A stretch of DNA of 64,000 bases, from positions 434,001 through 498,000 of the forward strand of contig NZ_QJHB01000001.1 of assembly GCF_003260275.1 (NCBI RefSeq), in the 5' to 3' direction. The notes beneath the pieces are model-generated. The model was not told the origin of the DNA. It did not search any database and worked only from the letters and a program-made list of their open reading frames with translations. The translations under genes and the position numbers were made by a program. Below are positions 53,959-63,835 of this stretch, one piece after another; positions within the stretch are counted from its first letter, which is position 1; each line of letters begins with the position of its first letter. Origin of the DNA: Homoserinimonas sp. OAct 916. GTDB taxonomy: Bacteria > Actinomycetota > Actinomycetes > Actinomycetales > Microbacteriaceae.

Positions 53959-55299
53959 TCACTTTCCGTAGGCCTCAACAGCAGCCTTCTCTAGCGCTTG
54001 CGCCGTGCCCTGCACATCCGTCGGGTTGCTGTAGAAGTCGAGGAGGATCTTCCACTCGCCGGCCCCGGGCGTTCCGCCGAACGCGCTGGGCGCCTGGTCG
54101 GACATGTCGAAGCGGAAGGTCTCCGCGTTGATCAGGGACTCAGCGATCTGCTTCGACGTGTCATCCGGGTAGGCCGACATATCCACGAGCTTGTTCGGCG
54201 AAGTGAAACCGCCGAGCTTCACCCAGATGGTGGCAGCTTCAGGTGAGGCCAGGTAGGTCATCAACGCGGCCGCTCCCTTGTTGTCCTTGAGCTGGATCGC
54301 CGCATTGCCGCCACCCACAACCGCGGGCCCGGAGTTGTTCACCGACGGGAAGTCATAGAACTTCGCATCAGTACCCACAACCGACTTCGTCTGTGACGTG
54401 ATGTTGCCCGCCACGAAGTCGCCCTCATAGACAGTGCCCGCCTTTGCTGGGGAGCCGAAGACCTCGGTCACCGAGTCGCCAAAGGTGCGCTGGGCGCCGC
54501 CAGGCTGCACAATCGTCTTGTCACCCCACAACGTGCCCAACTGGGTGAGTGCGTCGATCACCTTCGGATCCGTCCACGCCATGGTGTGCGCGGTGAGTGC
54601 GTCATAGTCATCGGCGCCGGCCGAACGAAGGAAAACGTTCTCGAACCAGTCGGTCAACGGCCACCCCACGTCGGCCCCGATGGACAACCCGTAGACACCG
54701 GAGTCGGCAACCTTTTTCAATTGCGCGGTGAAATCATCCCAGGTCTTCGGCTCGGTGGCTCCAGCATTGGTATAGACATTCGTGTTGTACCAAACGGTTG
54801 ATTTATTCGAACCCTTGAACCACACGCCGTAAGCCTTGCCATCGACAGAACCGAGGTCGACCCAGTCCTTCGAATAGTTCGCCTGAACCGACGCCAGGGT
54901 TTCTGGCGACAACTCGATCAGGCTGCCCGCTTTGGCCAGGGAGTCCAGCAGTCCTGGTTGCGGGATGACCGCCACATCGGGTGGATCCCCACCGGTGATC
55001 TTGGTGTTCAACGTCGTGGCGACATTGCTGCCATAACTGGTGTAATTGACTGTCGCGCCGGTCTCGGCGGTGAACTGTTTCAGCACCGCCTCGAAGTTGG
55101 TCTGTTCAGCTCCGGACCAGTCAGCGGCAACGTTCAATGTGACGCCGCTCAGGTCAGGTGGGGCCGCGGATGCGGGCGCGCTGCTCCCCGCGGAACTTGG
55201 CGCAGGCGTCGAACCGCTGGAACATCCGGCGAGCGCCATTGCGAATGCGCCGGTGACTGCCGTTGCGATCAGCACTTGTCGGCGGTAGGTGGACTTCAT
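53959..55299 (-). CDS. Sugar ABC transporter substrate-binding lipoprotein
   Basis: This 446-residue family 1 solute-binding lipoprotein has lipobox LAGC and a Ser/Ala/Pro-rich spacer. The body includes VAVIPQPGLLDSLAKAGSLI and STVWYNTNVYTNAGATEPKT, as in alpha-glucoside or trehalose-type binders. It is first in the operon with the MalF- and MalG-type permeases. It resembles the orphan binding protein at 47957-49336. The sugar is unknown. Confidence 0.92.
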   Translation of the reverse strand: MKSTYRRQVLIATAVTGAFAMALAGCSSGSTPAPSSAGSSAPASAAPPDLSGVTLNVAADWSGAEQTNFEAVLKQFTAETGATVNYTSYGSNVATTLNTKITGGDPPDVAVIPQPGLLDSLAKAGSLIELSPETLASVQANYSKDWVDLGSVDGKAYGVWFKGSNKSTVWYNTNVYTNAGATEPKTWDDFTAQLKKVADSGVYGLSIGADVGWPLTDWFENVFLRSAGADDYDALTAHTMAWTDPKVIDALTQLGTLWGDKTIVQPGGAQRTFGDSVTEVFGSPAKAGTVYEGDFVAGNITSQTKSVVGTDAKFYDFPSVNNSGPAVVGGGNAAIQLKDNKGAAALMTYLASPEAATIWVKLGGFTSPNKLVDMSAYPDDTSKQIAESLINAETFRFDMSDQAPSAFGGTPGAGEWKILLDFYSNPTDVQGTAQALEKAAVEAYGK

Positions 55300-55483
55300 G
55301 GGAACCCTCCTCGTCAGCTGGACTCACACGAGCGGGCGTCTCCCGTTCTTCACCTCAGCGGAGTCGTCGGGCAACTCCCCGTTGGTCATGAGTTCCTCTG
55401 CACCCGGGCACCGATCGTTGCCTTACACCTGGTGAACGTCAGGAACGGTCGACCACTCGGACGCATGCCCTCACGCTAAATTC

Positions 55484-55509
55484 GTTATCAACGATCGCCA
55501 ATGGGCGAT
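55484..55509. promoter_or_regulatory. Inverted repeats upstream of the sugar-uptake operon
   Basis: ATCGCC-AATG-GGCGAT (55494-55509) is a perfect 6-base-arm inverted repeat; TCGTT-ATC-AACGA overlaps its left side. Both lie about 200 bases before the binding-protein gene and fit LacI-type operators in size. The rest of the 277-base gap (55300-55576) shows no gene. Confidence 0.4.
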
Positions 55510-55576
55510 GGGGCAGAACACCCCAAAAAACCCTGATCGTTACCCAATCGTCACCTTCGTCCGGCATTGCTCCACG

Positions 55577-56620
55577 TTAATCCCGCTGACTGAACGCCGC
55601 GTCGAAGGACGCGGTCGGCTGCGGCCACAGCAAGGATCGAACGTACGCCAGCGCCTCCTTCGCCCCGTGCAGGCGATCCATCCCGGCATCTTCCCATTCG
55701 ACGGAAATCGGGCCATCGTAACCGATCGCAGTGAGCGCCCGGAACGCGTCCTCCCATGGCACGTCGCCGTGGCCGGTCGAGACGAAGTCCCAGCCGCGCC
55801 TCGGGTCGCCCCACGGCAGATGGGACCCCAGGATGCCCGCTCGACCGGTGTTCGGCCTCAGGCGCGTGTCCTTGCAATCGACGTGGTAGATACGGTCGGC
55901 AAAATCTGTGATGAAGCCCACCGTGTCGATACCCTGCCACGCCATGTGACTCGGGTCCCAATTCAGCCCGAAAGCGGAACGATGACCGATGGCCTCCAAC
56001 GTGCGCACCGTCGTCCAGTGGTCATAAGCAATCTCTGACGGGTGCACCTCGAGCGCGAACCGTACTCCCTCTTCGTCGAAGACATCCATGATGGGGTTCC
56101 AGCGGTCGGCGAAGTCCTGGTACCCGGCCTCGATCACCGACGCATCCACCGGCGGGAACATCGCCACGTACGGCCAGATACTGGAACCGGTGAAGCCGAC
56201 GACGGTATCGACCCCCAGCCGGCGGGCGACCCGGGCTGTGAGCTTCATCTCCTCTGCGGCCCGGCCACGCACGCCTTCCGGGTCTCCATCGCCCCAGACC
56301 CGGGAACCCACAATCGCTTGATGCCTGAAGTCAATCGGATCGTCGCAGACGGCTTGGCCCTTGAGATGGTTGGAGATTGCCCAGACCTGAAGGCCGTGGC
56401 GGTCGAGCGTATCAAGCTTCGATTGAAGGTACTCGTCGTCCTCGGCTGCCCGCCAGACGTCGAGGTGATCACCGGAGCACGCGATCTCCAGCCCGTCATA
56501 GCCCCACCCGCTGGCCAGCCGGGCAACCTCGTCCAGCGGCAGGTCCGCCCACTGCCCAGTGAATAAGGTCACCGGACGGGTGGAGGAAGCCGTGGTTTCT
56601 GGAACCGTCATTTCAGCCAT
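55577..56620 (-). CDS. Sugar phosphate isomerase/epimerase-like TIM-barrel protein
   Basis: This 347-residue protein has the xylose-isomerase-like (AP endonuclease 2) TIM-barrel fold. Likely metal ligands are Glu in [12 protein letters not shown], Asp-His in [10 protein letters not shown], His in [10 protein letters not shown] and Glu in [10 protein letters not shown]. Such enzymes act on keto-sugars or inosose derivatives. ATG at 56620 is preferred; the open frame continues upstream inside the neighbouring gene. It overlaps the upstream epimerase gene by eight bases. It is the distal gene of the sugar locus. Confidence 0.85.
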   Translation of the reverse strand: MAEMTVPETTASSTRPVTLFTGQWADLPLDEVARLASGWGYDGLEIACSGDHLDVWRAAEDDEYLQSKLDTLDRHGLQVWAISNHLKGQAVCDDPIDFRHQAIVGSRVWGDGDPEGVRGRAAEEMKLTARVARRLGVDTVVGFTGSSIWPYVAMFPPVDASVIEAGYQDFADRWNPIMDVFDEEGVRFALEVHPSEIAYDHWTTVRTLEAIGHRSAFGLNWDPSHMAWQGIDTVGFITDFADRIYHVDCKDTRLRPNTGRAGILGSHLPWGDPRRGWDFVSTGHGDVPWEDAFRALTAIGYDGPISVEWEDAGMDRLHGAKEALAYVRSLLWPQPTASFDAAFSQRD

Positions 56621-57479
56621 ACCTTTCAGCCTGCAACCGAGTGAGATATTCCAGACTGCGCCTGGCAAGATCGTCGGGGCTGGCCGCCAAAGGCCTCCAG
56701 ATGGATGCCGCGACGGCGATTGTCTCGTTTTCTGCGGTGAAACTCTCAAGATTGAGTGGGCCCGAATATCCGATGCCATCGAGCGCGTCGAGAAATCCGG
56801 GCCAGTCGATATGATCGTCGCCCACTGCCCCACGGTCGTTGCCACACACCTGGACGTGGGCCACATGTTCACCGCCCAGAACAATCGCGTCGGTGATGCT
56901 CTTCTCCTCGATGTTCAAGTGGTAACTGTCGAGGGCGAGCCCGAGGCCGGGGCCGAAAAGTGGGGCGAGGGCATCGAGCGCTTGCTCCACCGTGTTCATC
57001 AGGCTGGTCTCGTAACGGTTCAGCGGCTCAATGGCCAACCTCACTCCGACCGATTCGGCATGCCTGGTCACAGGCGTGAGCGAGTCGACCAATTGGGCAT
57101 ATGTCGCCCGGCGCTCGACCTCGGTCATCCGCCAGCAGCGCCCTGTTGCCGCATAGAACGGTCCCGCCACGATTCGGGCACCGAGCGCCGCGGCGATATC
57201 GACGCACTCGGTCAGATAGGTCTGCGTGGCTGAGATCTCCGGGTCTGACGCCTCCACCAGGTTGCGCCCTGCAGACATTGCACCGACGACGAATGGCTCA
57301 AGACCGAGCTCGCCGAGCAGATCACGGGCACGTGGAACACTCCAGGCGCCGGGATTCTCCACGGGGAGCTCGACGGCCGTGAACCCCATGCCCGCCACCC
57401 TGCGCACGGCTGTTTCGAGGCTGTCATCATCGAGCTCCGCGGCCCACACCCATGTGTTGACACCGAGTTTTCGTTTCAC
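56613..57479 (-). CDS. Ketose 3-epimerase-like TIM-barrel protein (DTE family)
   Basis: This 288-residue protein resembles D-tagatose/D-psicose 3-epimerases. Metal and catalytic residues are visible as Glu in [13 protein letters not shown], Asp-His in [12 protein letters not shown], His in [12 protein letters not shown] and Glu in NLESFTAEN. It probably inverts C3 of a free or phosphorylated ketose. A hairpin (57531-57567) separates it from the transporter genes, so it may be partly independently expressed. Confidence 0.87.
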   Translation of the reverse strand: MKRKLGVNTWVWAAELDDDSLETAVRRVAGMGFTAVELPVENPGAWSVPRARDLLGELGLEPFVVGAMSAGRNLVEASDPEISATQTYLTECVDIAAALGARIVAGPFYAATGRCWRMTEVERRATYAQLVDSLTPVTRHAESVGVRLAIEPLNRYETSLMNTVEQALDALAPLFGPGLGLALDSYHLNIEEKSITDAIVLGGEHVAHVQVCGNDRGAVGDDHIDWPGFLDALDGIGYSGPLNLESFTAENETIAVAASIWRPLAASPDDLARRSLEYLTRLQAERYG

Positions 57480-57530
57480 GTCGCTCCTAGAACCTCAAAT
57501 TTGCCCCTTGATCAGACAATATGCCACAGC

Positions 57531-57567
57531 GGCGGTTGGGCTGCTCGGTTCGAGCGGCCCAACCGCC
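57531..57567 (-). terminator. Strong hairpin after the ribose-type binding-protein gene
   Basis: GGCGGTTGGGC and GCCCAACCGCC pair over 11 bases, with an inner GCTCG/GAGC stem. It lies 30 bases past the binding-protein stop on the minus strand. There is no U-run. It could end transcription or protect the upstream mRNA and so lower expression of the two isomerase genes. Confidence 0.7.
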
Positions 57568-57597
57568 TCAATCACTGCTGCACTGCCTGCCAATCGG

Positions 57598-58827
57598 CTA
57601 GGGGATCATCCGCTTCTCCCAGACCTCGGGGTAGCCGGGCAGGTTCTCGCCGCCGAACTTGGCGTAGTGACCGTCAGGCATCCCGGAGTTGCGAGCGAGG
57701 TAGTCGTCGAGTTCATCCACCGTGATGGGGCTCTGCGGGAGCACCCATTCCTTCGGAATCTGCTCACCGGCGAAGATCTTCTGCGCGGCAAGCAGCGGCG
57801 TGCGCCACTGGAAGTTGGAGTACACCGGGGCGAGCCCGGTGAGGCCTGTGTCCTTCCACTTGCGCAAGAAGCTCATCTCGTCCTCACCTGTCATCACTGG
57901 ATACGGCTTGCCGGCGTCTTCGAACGCCTCGATGGCGGCGACGGCGCCGTCGCCGGCGTCCATCCAGACACCCTGCACGTCGCCCTTGGCCAACTCGTCC
58001 GAGATGATCTTCTTGATCTCGGCCGGGTCCGCGCCGGTGAAGTAGTCGGTCGCGTCGATTCCGGCTTCCTGGAACAGCTTGTCGGCCGCGGCCCAGCGCT
58101 GCTCCAGAACGTCAACCCCAGGCAGGATGCGCAACGCGACGACCTTGTCTCCAGCCTTCAGATTGTCGATCAGGTACTCGGCGGTATCGATCCCCCACGC
58201 GAATCCACCGATGGGGTGAATGAACGTGACCGGGCAGTCGGTCTGCACGCCGCGGTCGAACACGACCACGGGCTTGTCGGTGGCGCAGGCGCGTTCGACG
58301 GCCGGGGTCATTGCCGCGGTGCTGTTCGGCGAGATCAAGAAGATGTCGCAGTCGCCCTCGTTGATGAAGTAGTCGATGTCGGCGATCTGGGTGTCATCGC
58401 TGTCCTGCGCGTCGCGGGTCTCCATCGAACTGATGGCTCCGGAATCCTGCAGCACCTTCAGTTGCTGGTTCATCGTGATCCAGCCGGTCTGGCGCCACGG
58501 GTTCGAGATCGAGGCGTTGGCGAAGCAGGCCTTCTTGGCACCGTCCGCCTTGTACGCGGCGGTGTCGATCATCTCGGCGTTGATGTGCTGAAGGTACGGC
58601 TGGTCGGCCGGTCCTTCCGGCGTGACGCCCCGTTCGTCGTACTGCTTCTGGTAGAGCGCGGCATCGAACCATTCGTTCGACGATGCCTCGGGACCTTGCG
58701 ACTCCGCTGGCGTGGTCGCTGCGTCGCTCGGTGGTGTCACTGCGGGGTCGGTCGTACAGCCGGCCAGACCGACGAGCGCCGCAGCGCTCACCATGGCCGC
58801 GAATACGAGCATCTTCTTGCGTTGCAT
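57598..58827 (-). CDS. Ribose/xylose-type ABC transporter substrate-binding lipoprotein
   Basis: This 409-residue periplasmic-binding-protein type 2 lipoprotein has lipobox GLAGC. It is about 100 residues longer than RbsB because of an N-terminal spacer and an inserted segment. Fold markers are INEGDCDIFLISPNSTAAMT, ACATDKPVVVFDRGV and GVWMDAGDGAVAAIEAFEDA. ATG at 58827 has AGGAGG seven bases upstream and shares one base with the permease stop. The ligand is a sugar or cyclitol of unknown type. Confidence 0.9.
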   Translation of the reverse strand: MQRKKMLVFAAMVSAAALVGLAGCTTDPAVTPPSDAATTPAESQGPEASSNEWFDAALYQKQYDERGVTPEGPADQPYLQHINAEMIDTAAYKADGAKKACFANASISNPWRQTGWITMNQQLKVLQDSGAISSMETRDAQDSDDTQIADIDYFINEGDCDIFLISPNSTAAMTPAVERACATDKPVVVFDRGVQTDCPVTFIHPIGGFAWGIDTAEYLIDNLKAGDKVVALRILPGVDVLEQRWAAADKLFQEAGIDATDYFTGADPAEIKKIISDELAKGDVQGVWMDAGDGAVAAIEAFEDAGKPYPVMTGEDEMSFLRKWKDTGLTGLAPVYSNFQWRTPLLAAQKIFAGEQIPKEWVLPQSPITVDELDDYLARNSGMPDGHYAKFGGENLPGYPEVWEKRMIP

Positions 58828-59951
58828 CACTGAACCTCCTTTTGTGTTGAGTGGTTGCCCTCGTTAGGGCGGGATTGTGGTGCTGAATGAGCCGGTTCCG
58901 CGAATGGTTCCGGCTCCTTCCCCGAGATGGGTGAAGTCACGGATGGAGATTTACGCCGACCTCGGAAGACTGCCGCGGAGTACGCGACCGCGGCGATGAT
59001 GATGACGCCCTGGATCCCGTCACGCCAGGTGGAGGCGACGCCGGCGAAGTTGAGCAGAGTGAACAGAGCTTCCAACGCGAACGCACCGGCGGCCGCCGCC
59101 ACCACCCAGCCGCGGCCACCGCCGAGCACGACTCCACCGAGCACTACCGCCGTGATGGCGATGAACTCGTACCCCTGGCCGACCTTCGGATGCACTCCGG
59201 CATAGCCAACCAGCAGAACGCCGGCGATCGTGGCTGACAAGGAGGAGAGGATGAACGTGCTGGTCTTCACCCACCACACGCGGATACCCGCGAACCGGGC
59301 TGTGGTCTCATTGTCGCCCACGGCGATGATCGACCGACCGAATGGAGTTTTGGTGAACCAGATCGCCGCCGCCAGCACAGCGGCGAGAACGAGCACCGCC
59401 CACGGAATGATGTCGAGAACCGGAACATTGCGGATGCCACCGCGCCCGATCTCACGGAACCCGTCGGCCGGGTTGCCGGTAGCCGCGCCGCCAGTCCAAT
59501 ACAACACCCCACCGAGCAGTGCAAGCATCATGCCCAGGGTGACGATGAAGCTCGGCACCCGCAGAAGGCTCGTGACCAGGCCATTCACGAGACCGACCAG
59601 AGCGCCGAAGACCAGCATTCCGATCAGCACCGGAATGCTTCGGCTGTCATCCTGCCCGATCAGGTTGCCGGCGATGACAACTTGCGCGGTCACCAGGGAC
59701 CCCATCGACAGGTCGAATTCTCCGGCGACGATCACGAAATACTGGCCGATCGCGACAATGGCGATCGGTGCTACCCGTTGGATGAATCGTATGAACTGGC
59801 CCGGCTCGGCGAAGCTCGGGTTGAGTGCAGTGATCGCCAGCAGCAACACGATCAGCAGTAGGAAGACGGCTCCTCGCGGGCTGATCAACGTGAGCAGCGC
59901 GCGGCTGATCCGTTGGCTGCCGGAGAGTTGCGCATCAGCTTGTCGGCTCAT
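58827..59951 (-). CDS. Ribose-type ABC transporter permease (second copy)
   Basis: This 374-residue RbsC-like permease has about ten helices, with VAIGQYFVIVAGEFDLSMGS and the glycine-rich VVLGGVVLGGGRGW characteristic of the family. The C-terminal tail of about 50 residues is polar and unusual. ATG at 59951 has AGGAG seven bases upstream; a GTG six bases earlier is less likely. It overlaps the first permease gene by 17 bases, and the two permeases probably heterodimerise. Confidence 0.92.
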   Translation of the reverse strand: MSRQADAQLSGSQRISRALLTLISPRGAVFLLLIVLLLAITALNPSFAEPGQFIRFIQRVAPIAIVAIGQYFVIVAGEFDLSMGSLVTAQVVIAGNLIGQDDSRSIPVLIGMLVFGALVGLVNGLVTSLLRVPSFIVTLGMMLALLGGVLYWTGGAATGNPADGFREIGRGGIRNVPVLDIIPWAVLVLAAVLAAAIWFTKTPFGRSIIAVGDNETTARFAGIRVWWVKTSTFILSSLSATIAGVLLVGYAGVHPKVGQGYEFIAITAVVLGGVVLGGGRGWVVAAAAGAFALEALFTLLNFAGVASTWRDGIQGVIIIAAVAYSAAVFRGRRKSPSVTSPISGKEPEPFAEPAHSAPQSRPNEGNHSTQKEVQ

Positions 59952-61008
59952 GATCACGCTCCTTCTCCTGATCCATCGCCAGCTGGAGGTCTACGGACGG
60001 GTACATCGATGACTGCGAGTCCCGGCCGAAGCGGGGCCGGCGGGACTCGATGGCCCGGCCGGTGTAGACAGCGACAGCGGCGACGATGATCACGCCGCGC
60101 ACCACGTCTTTGAGGAACGGGTTCAGCTGGATGACGCTCATCACGTTGTCCATCACAGCGAAGATCGCGACTCCGCCGATCGTGCCCCAGATCGATCCGC
60201 GACCGCCCAGAAGCAGCGTCCCACCGAGAACGACGGCGGCGATCGAGAGAAGGTCATAGCCGCCCTGGGTTCCCACAGTCGGGCTGCCCACACCGAGCCG
60301 GGATGCCAACAACAACCCGGCCATGGCCGCCATCACCGAACAGAGCATGTGCGCGACGACGGTGGGCCTGGAGGTGCGGATCCCAGAAAACCGGGACACC
60401 TGCTCGTTGCCGCCGACGGCGAACATGTGGTTCCCGGTGCGGGTCTTCGAAAGGAACAGTGCGACCAGCAGCGCGGCGGCGAGCATGATGATGGTGGAGA
60501 CCGGCACCGGCCCCACGCCCGTGGCGCCGATCAACTGGAACTCCCACGGCATGCTTCCCGCTGTGCCCTTGTACTGGGTATCGAGGTATCCCTTGATGAT
60601 CAGGCCGGCTCCGAGCGTGGCGATGAACCCGTTCACCCGCAGCTTCGTGACGGTCAGGCCGATCAGCAGTCCGATCCCGGCGGCCACCGTGAGGGTGACA
60701 AGCACAGCCGGAATAATGTTCGCCGGGTTCCCCGCCATGATGGTCGCTCCGAGGAGGCTCGACAGGCTCACCACATAGGGAACGGAGAGGTCGAGTGAAG
60801 CGCACAGGATGACCAGCGTCTGCCCGATCGCCACGAAACCGAGAACACTCATTCCCGTGAGGATGTCCCGGATATTGCCCGGGCTCAAGAAGTTTCGTCC
60901 CGCTGTATTCACGAGCACGGCTCCGACGATCATGACTGCCAGTAAGGCGATGTAGACGATCGCTGTGGTGCCGAACCGGCGCCTGGCCTTCGGGGCGAGA
61001 GCGCTCAT
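59935..61008 (-). CDS. Ribose-type ABC transporter permease (first copy)
   Basis: This 357-residue RbsC-like permease has GFVAIGQTLVILCASLDLSV and the glycine-rich VVLGGTLLLGGRGS. It is clearly diverged from the second copy, so this is not a recent duplication. It overlaps the ATPase gene by four bases (ATGA). Two different permeases are typical of a heteromeric channel. Confidence 0.92.
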   Translation of the reverse strand: MSALAPKARRRFGTTAIVYIALLAVMIVGAVLVNTAGRNFLSPGNIRDILTGMSVLGFVAIGQTLVILCASLDLSVPYVVSLSSLLGATIMAGNPANIIPAVLVTLTVAAGIGLLIGLTVTKLRVNGFIATLGAGLIIKGYLDTQYKGTAGSMPWEFQLIGATGVGPVPVSTIIMLAAALLVALFLSKTRTGNHMFAVGGNEQVSRFSGIRTSRPTVVAHMLCSVMAAMAGLLLASRLGVGSPTVGTQGGYDLLSIAAVVLGGTLLLGGRGSIWGTIGGVAIFAVMDNVMSVIQLNPFLKDVVRGVIIVAAVAVYTGRAIESRRPRFGRDSQSSMYPSVDLQLAMDQEKERDHEPTS

Positions 61009-62585
61009 GAGGTCTCACCTCCGATGGCCACCGGATCAGACGAGCCGACGAGCCGGGGGTCTGCTTGGTTCCCGGAAGCCCCCACGAGGGAATCGAGGTT
61101 GCCGGTGGCCGCGGCGAGAATGGTCTCCTCTGTGGTGCCAGCCGGGAGCTCAGCGGCGATGAGGCCGTCATTCATCACCAGGATCCGGTCAGACATTCCG
61201 ATGACTTCGGGAAGTTCAGAAGAGATCATGAGGATGGCGACTGACTGCTTGGCGAGGTCACGCATGAGTTGGTAGACCGCGATCTTGGCGCCGACATCAA
61301 TTCCCCTCGTTGGTTCATCGAGGAGTACCACCCGTGGGTTCGTCGCCAACCATTTCGCCAGAACCACTTTCTGCTGGTTGCCTCCGGAGAGGAATTGCAC
61401 TTCCTGGCCGAGACCGCGCGAAGAGAGTTCGAGGGAAGAGAGGATGCCGGGGGCCCGCCGCCGGATTCCCTTCGTGCGGCGAGGGAACACGCCGCGGATG
61501 ACCAGCAGCACGTTGTCGAGGACCGACTGGTTCAACGCGAGGCCCTGTGCCTTGCGGTCCTCTGTGATCATGGCTATTCCCGCTCGCACCGCCTGCCGCG
61601 GTTTGCGAATCCGCACCTGGGCTCCGTCGATCTCGATCCGGCCAGAGTCGAAAGTGCTGATACCGAAGAGCGCTTCAACCATCTCGGTGCGCCCGCTGCC
61701 CTGAAGGCCGGCCACCCCGACGATCTCACCCGCCCGCACCTCGAGGTTGATGTCGTTCACCCAGGCGTTCGCGCCGCCCTGCACCCTCAGGCGGCGGGAG
61801 CCACGCTCAGTGCCTTCCACCTTGCCCGGGAAATAGGTGGAGATCGACCGGCCGACCATGCGCCGCACCAACTCATCGGTGGTGAGTGCCGATGCCGACG
61901 AGCTCGAGACCAGCGCCCCGTCTTTGAGCACCGTGATCTGGTCACACAGGTCGAAGACCTCTCTGAGCCGGTGAGAGACATAGAGAATGGCGACGCCTCG
62001 CGCGGTGAGCTTCTCGATAATGGAGTACAGCAGCGAGACCTCGTGCTCGGCGAGCGCTGCGGTGGGCTCATCCATAGAGATCACACGCGCATTCAGCGAC
62101 AGCGCCTTCACGATCTCCACGATCTGTTGTTCGGCCACGCTGAGTGACCCCACACGTGCTTTCGGATCGATGAAGTCGATACCCAACTCGCTGAGCAATT
62201 GCTTGGTCGATTCGGCCATCTTCGTGTTGTCGACGAAACCACGAGTGCGCAGCTCCCGACCGAGGTACACGTTCTGCGCGACGCTGCGGTCGGGCAGCAG
62301 GTTGAACTCCTGGAACACTGTGGCGAGGCCGTCGTGCATCGCCTGCGCGGGATGGCTGTATTCGACCTCTTTGCCGTTGAATACGACGGTGCCGGAGTCA
62401 CGTTCGTATACACCGGCCAGGATCTTCATCAAGGTGGACTTGCCTGCCCCGTTCTCGCCGACCAATCCATGCACGCGCCCCGGATACAACGACAGGCTTG
62501 CCCCGGTCAGCACCGTCACCCCAAAGAAACTCTTCGACAGGTCGGTGGCCACGAGGATCGGCTGCACATCGTCGTTCACTGTCAT
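61005..62585 (-). CDS. Ribose-type ABC transporter ATP-binding protein (two ATPase domains)
   Basis: This 526-residue RbsA/MglA-like protein has, in domain 1, Walker A GENGAGKST, signature-region LSVAEQQIVEIVKAL and Walker B VISMDEPTAAL. Domain 2 has the degenerate Walker A GLQGSGRTEM and signature LSGGNQQKVVLAKWL, then VVLLDEPTRGIDVGAK, as usual for this family. It overlaps the dehydrogenase gene by four bases (ATGA). Confidence 0.95.
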   Translation of the reverse strand: MTVNDDVQPILVATDLSKSFFGVTVLTGASLSLYPGRVHGLVGENGAGKSTLMKILAGVYERDSGTVVFNGKEVEYSHPAQAMHDGLATVFQEFNLLPDRSVAQNVYLGRELRTRGFVDNTKMAESTKQLLSELGIDFIDPKARVGSLSVAEQQIVEIVKALSLNARVISMDEPTAALAEHEVSLLYSIIEKLTARGVAILYVSHRLREVFDLCDQITVLKDGALVSSSSASALTTDELVRRMVGRSISTYFPGKVEGTERGSRRLRVQGGANAWVNDINLEVRAGEIVGVAGLQGSGRTEMVEALFGISTFDSGRIEIDGAQVRIRKPRQAVRAGIAMITEDRKAQGLALNQSVLDNVLLVIRGVFPRRTKGIRRRAPGILSSLELSSRGLGQEVQFLSGGNQQKVVLAKWLATNPRVVLLDEPTRGIDVGAKIAVYQLMRDLAKQSVAILMISSELPEVIGMSDRILVMNDGLIAAELPAGTTEETILAAATGNLDSLVGASGNQADPRLVGSSDPVAIGGETS

Positions 62586-63718
62586 GACAATGCAGCTTCC
62601 TGCGCTAGTGCAGCGACGGACACGTCTTCCCAGGTGCCGTCGATTGCCGAGCGCAGCACACCTTCGGTGATCTGCGCCTGTCGCAGCCCGTCGGCGAAGA
62701 CCGGCAGGCCATCCGGAGCGTCGCCGGCGATGGCGACGTAGCTGTCGGCGACGAAGGCGTTGAAAGCGTCCTGGTAGCCGAGCGGATGCCCCGCGGGGAG
62801 GGGTGAAATGCGTGCAGCAGTCGCATCCAGTCGGTCGCCGTCACGCAGGAGTTGCATCGAGCCCGAGCGCTGGCCGATCCATAGGATTTCTGGTTGCTCC
62901 TGATCGAAGCGGATGCTCTGGCGGTCGCCAGCGATCTCCAACACCAATGCGTTCTTGCGCCCCGGCGCCACCTGGGAGATCAAGAGGGTACCGACCGCAC
63001 CTCCGGCTGTCTTGACCACGACGGCCACGAGGTCTTCGGTGGCGATATTGCGATTCTGGCTGCGCTGGCTGAAAACGGTTCGCGTTGTGGCGTTGACCGT
63101 GGCGATCCGATCCCCGGTGACGAACTCGACCAGGTCGACCAGATGTGATCCGATATCGGCGAATGCTCGCGACGGGCCCCCCAGCGTCCGGTCAACGCGC
63201 CAGTTGTCATCGGTTGGTTCGAGAAGCCAGTCCTGCAGGTAGCTTCCGTGGATGCTGAGCAAGGTGCCCACTTCGCCCGAAGCCATGCGTGCCCGTGCTT
63301 CACGCACCATCGGATGATAGCGGTAGACGAATGGCACGGTTGCGGTCAGTCCAGCCAGGTCGGCGGCGTCGGTGAGCCGGCGTGCATCGGCGGCGGAGGT
63401 CGCGAGGGGCTTCTCGCAGATCACGTGCTTGCCACGCTCGATCGCCTTCAGCGCCAGGTGGGCGTGGGTGCTGTTTGGAGTGCAGATATGCACGACATCG
63501 ATCGCGTCGTCGGCCAAAAGATCATCGGCGTTGGCATACCAGCGCTCGAATCCCAGTTGTTCGGCAGCACGGCGACTTGAATCCGCACTCGAAGATGCGC
63601 CGCCGTACAAGGTGGCGCCCGACGCTCGCGCGGCACGACTGTGGACCTCGGCCATGAAACCGCCTCCGAGGATGCCCGCCCGAAGTGCGGGTCGGGCGGA
63701 AGTGACGTGCGCTGTCAT
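62582..63718 (-). CDS. Gfo/Idh/MocA-family sugar/cyclitol dehydrogenase
   Basis: This 378-residue NAD(P)-dependent oxidoreductase has a Rossmann motif (AGILGGGFMAEVHSRA) and the catalytic lysine in HVICEKPLATSA, then DIGSHLVDLVEFVTGD. It probably oxidises the imported sugar or inositol. ATG at 63718 fits the family start, though an in-frame ATG at 63763 exists and neither has a ribosome-binding site. It is the first gene of the transporter operon and is divergent from a ROK regulator. Confidence 0.9.
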   Translation of the reverse strand: MTAHVTSARPALRAGILGGGFMAEVHSRAARASGATLYGGASSSADSSRRAAEQLGFERWYANADDLLADDAIDVVHICTPNSTHAHLALKAIERGKHVICEKPLATSAADARRLTDAADLAGLTATVPFVYRYHPMVREARARMASGEVGTLLSIHGSYLQDWLLEPTDDNWRVDRTLGGPSRAFADIGSHLVDLVEFVTGDRIATVNATTRTVFSQRSQNRNIATEDLVAVVVKTAGGAVGTLLISQVAPGRKNALVLEIAGDRQSIRFDQEQPEILWIGQRSGSMQLLRDGDRLDATAARISPLPAGHPLGYQDAFNAFVADSYVAIAGDAPDGLPVFADGLRQAQITEGVLRSAIDGTWEDVSVAALAQEAALS

Positions 63719-63767
63719 GGGTGAAAGTGTCCCACGACTTGAACGACTTATGTCGAGGGCCATGCAA

Positions 63768-63794
63768 AAGTTACCAGCTTGTGATCAAGTTACC
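63768..63794. promoter_or_regulatory. Direct AAGTTACC repeats between the dehydrogenase and ROK genes
   Basis: AAGTTACC occurs at 63768-63775 and 63787-63794, start to start 19 bases (about two helical turns). CTTG-TGAT-CAAG lies between and overlaps the second copy. This is a candidate site for the divergent ROK regulator. Confidence 0.5.
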
Positions 63795-63835
63795 GCTATT
63801 CGGGTTGTGGAAGTGTTGTGTGCTTTACTCGTTGC

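Noticed and set aside
57226-58833. 535-codon plus-strand frame antisense to the ribose-type binding protein
   Set aside because: High-GC antisense artefact. The minus strand encodes a clear lipoprotein with a lipobox and ribosome-binding site, and the plus product has no recognisable domain.
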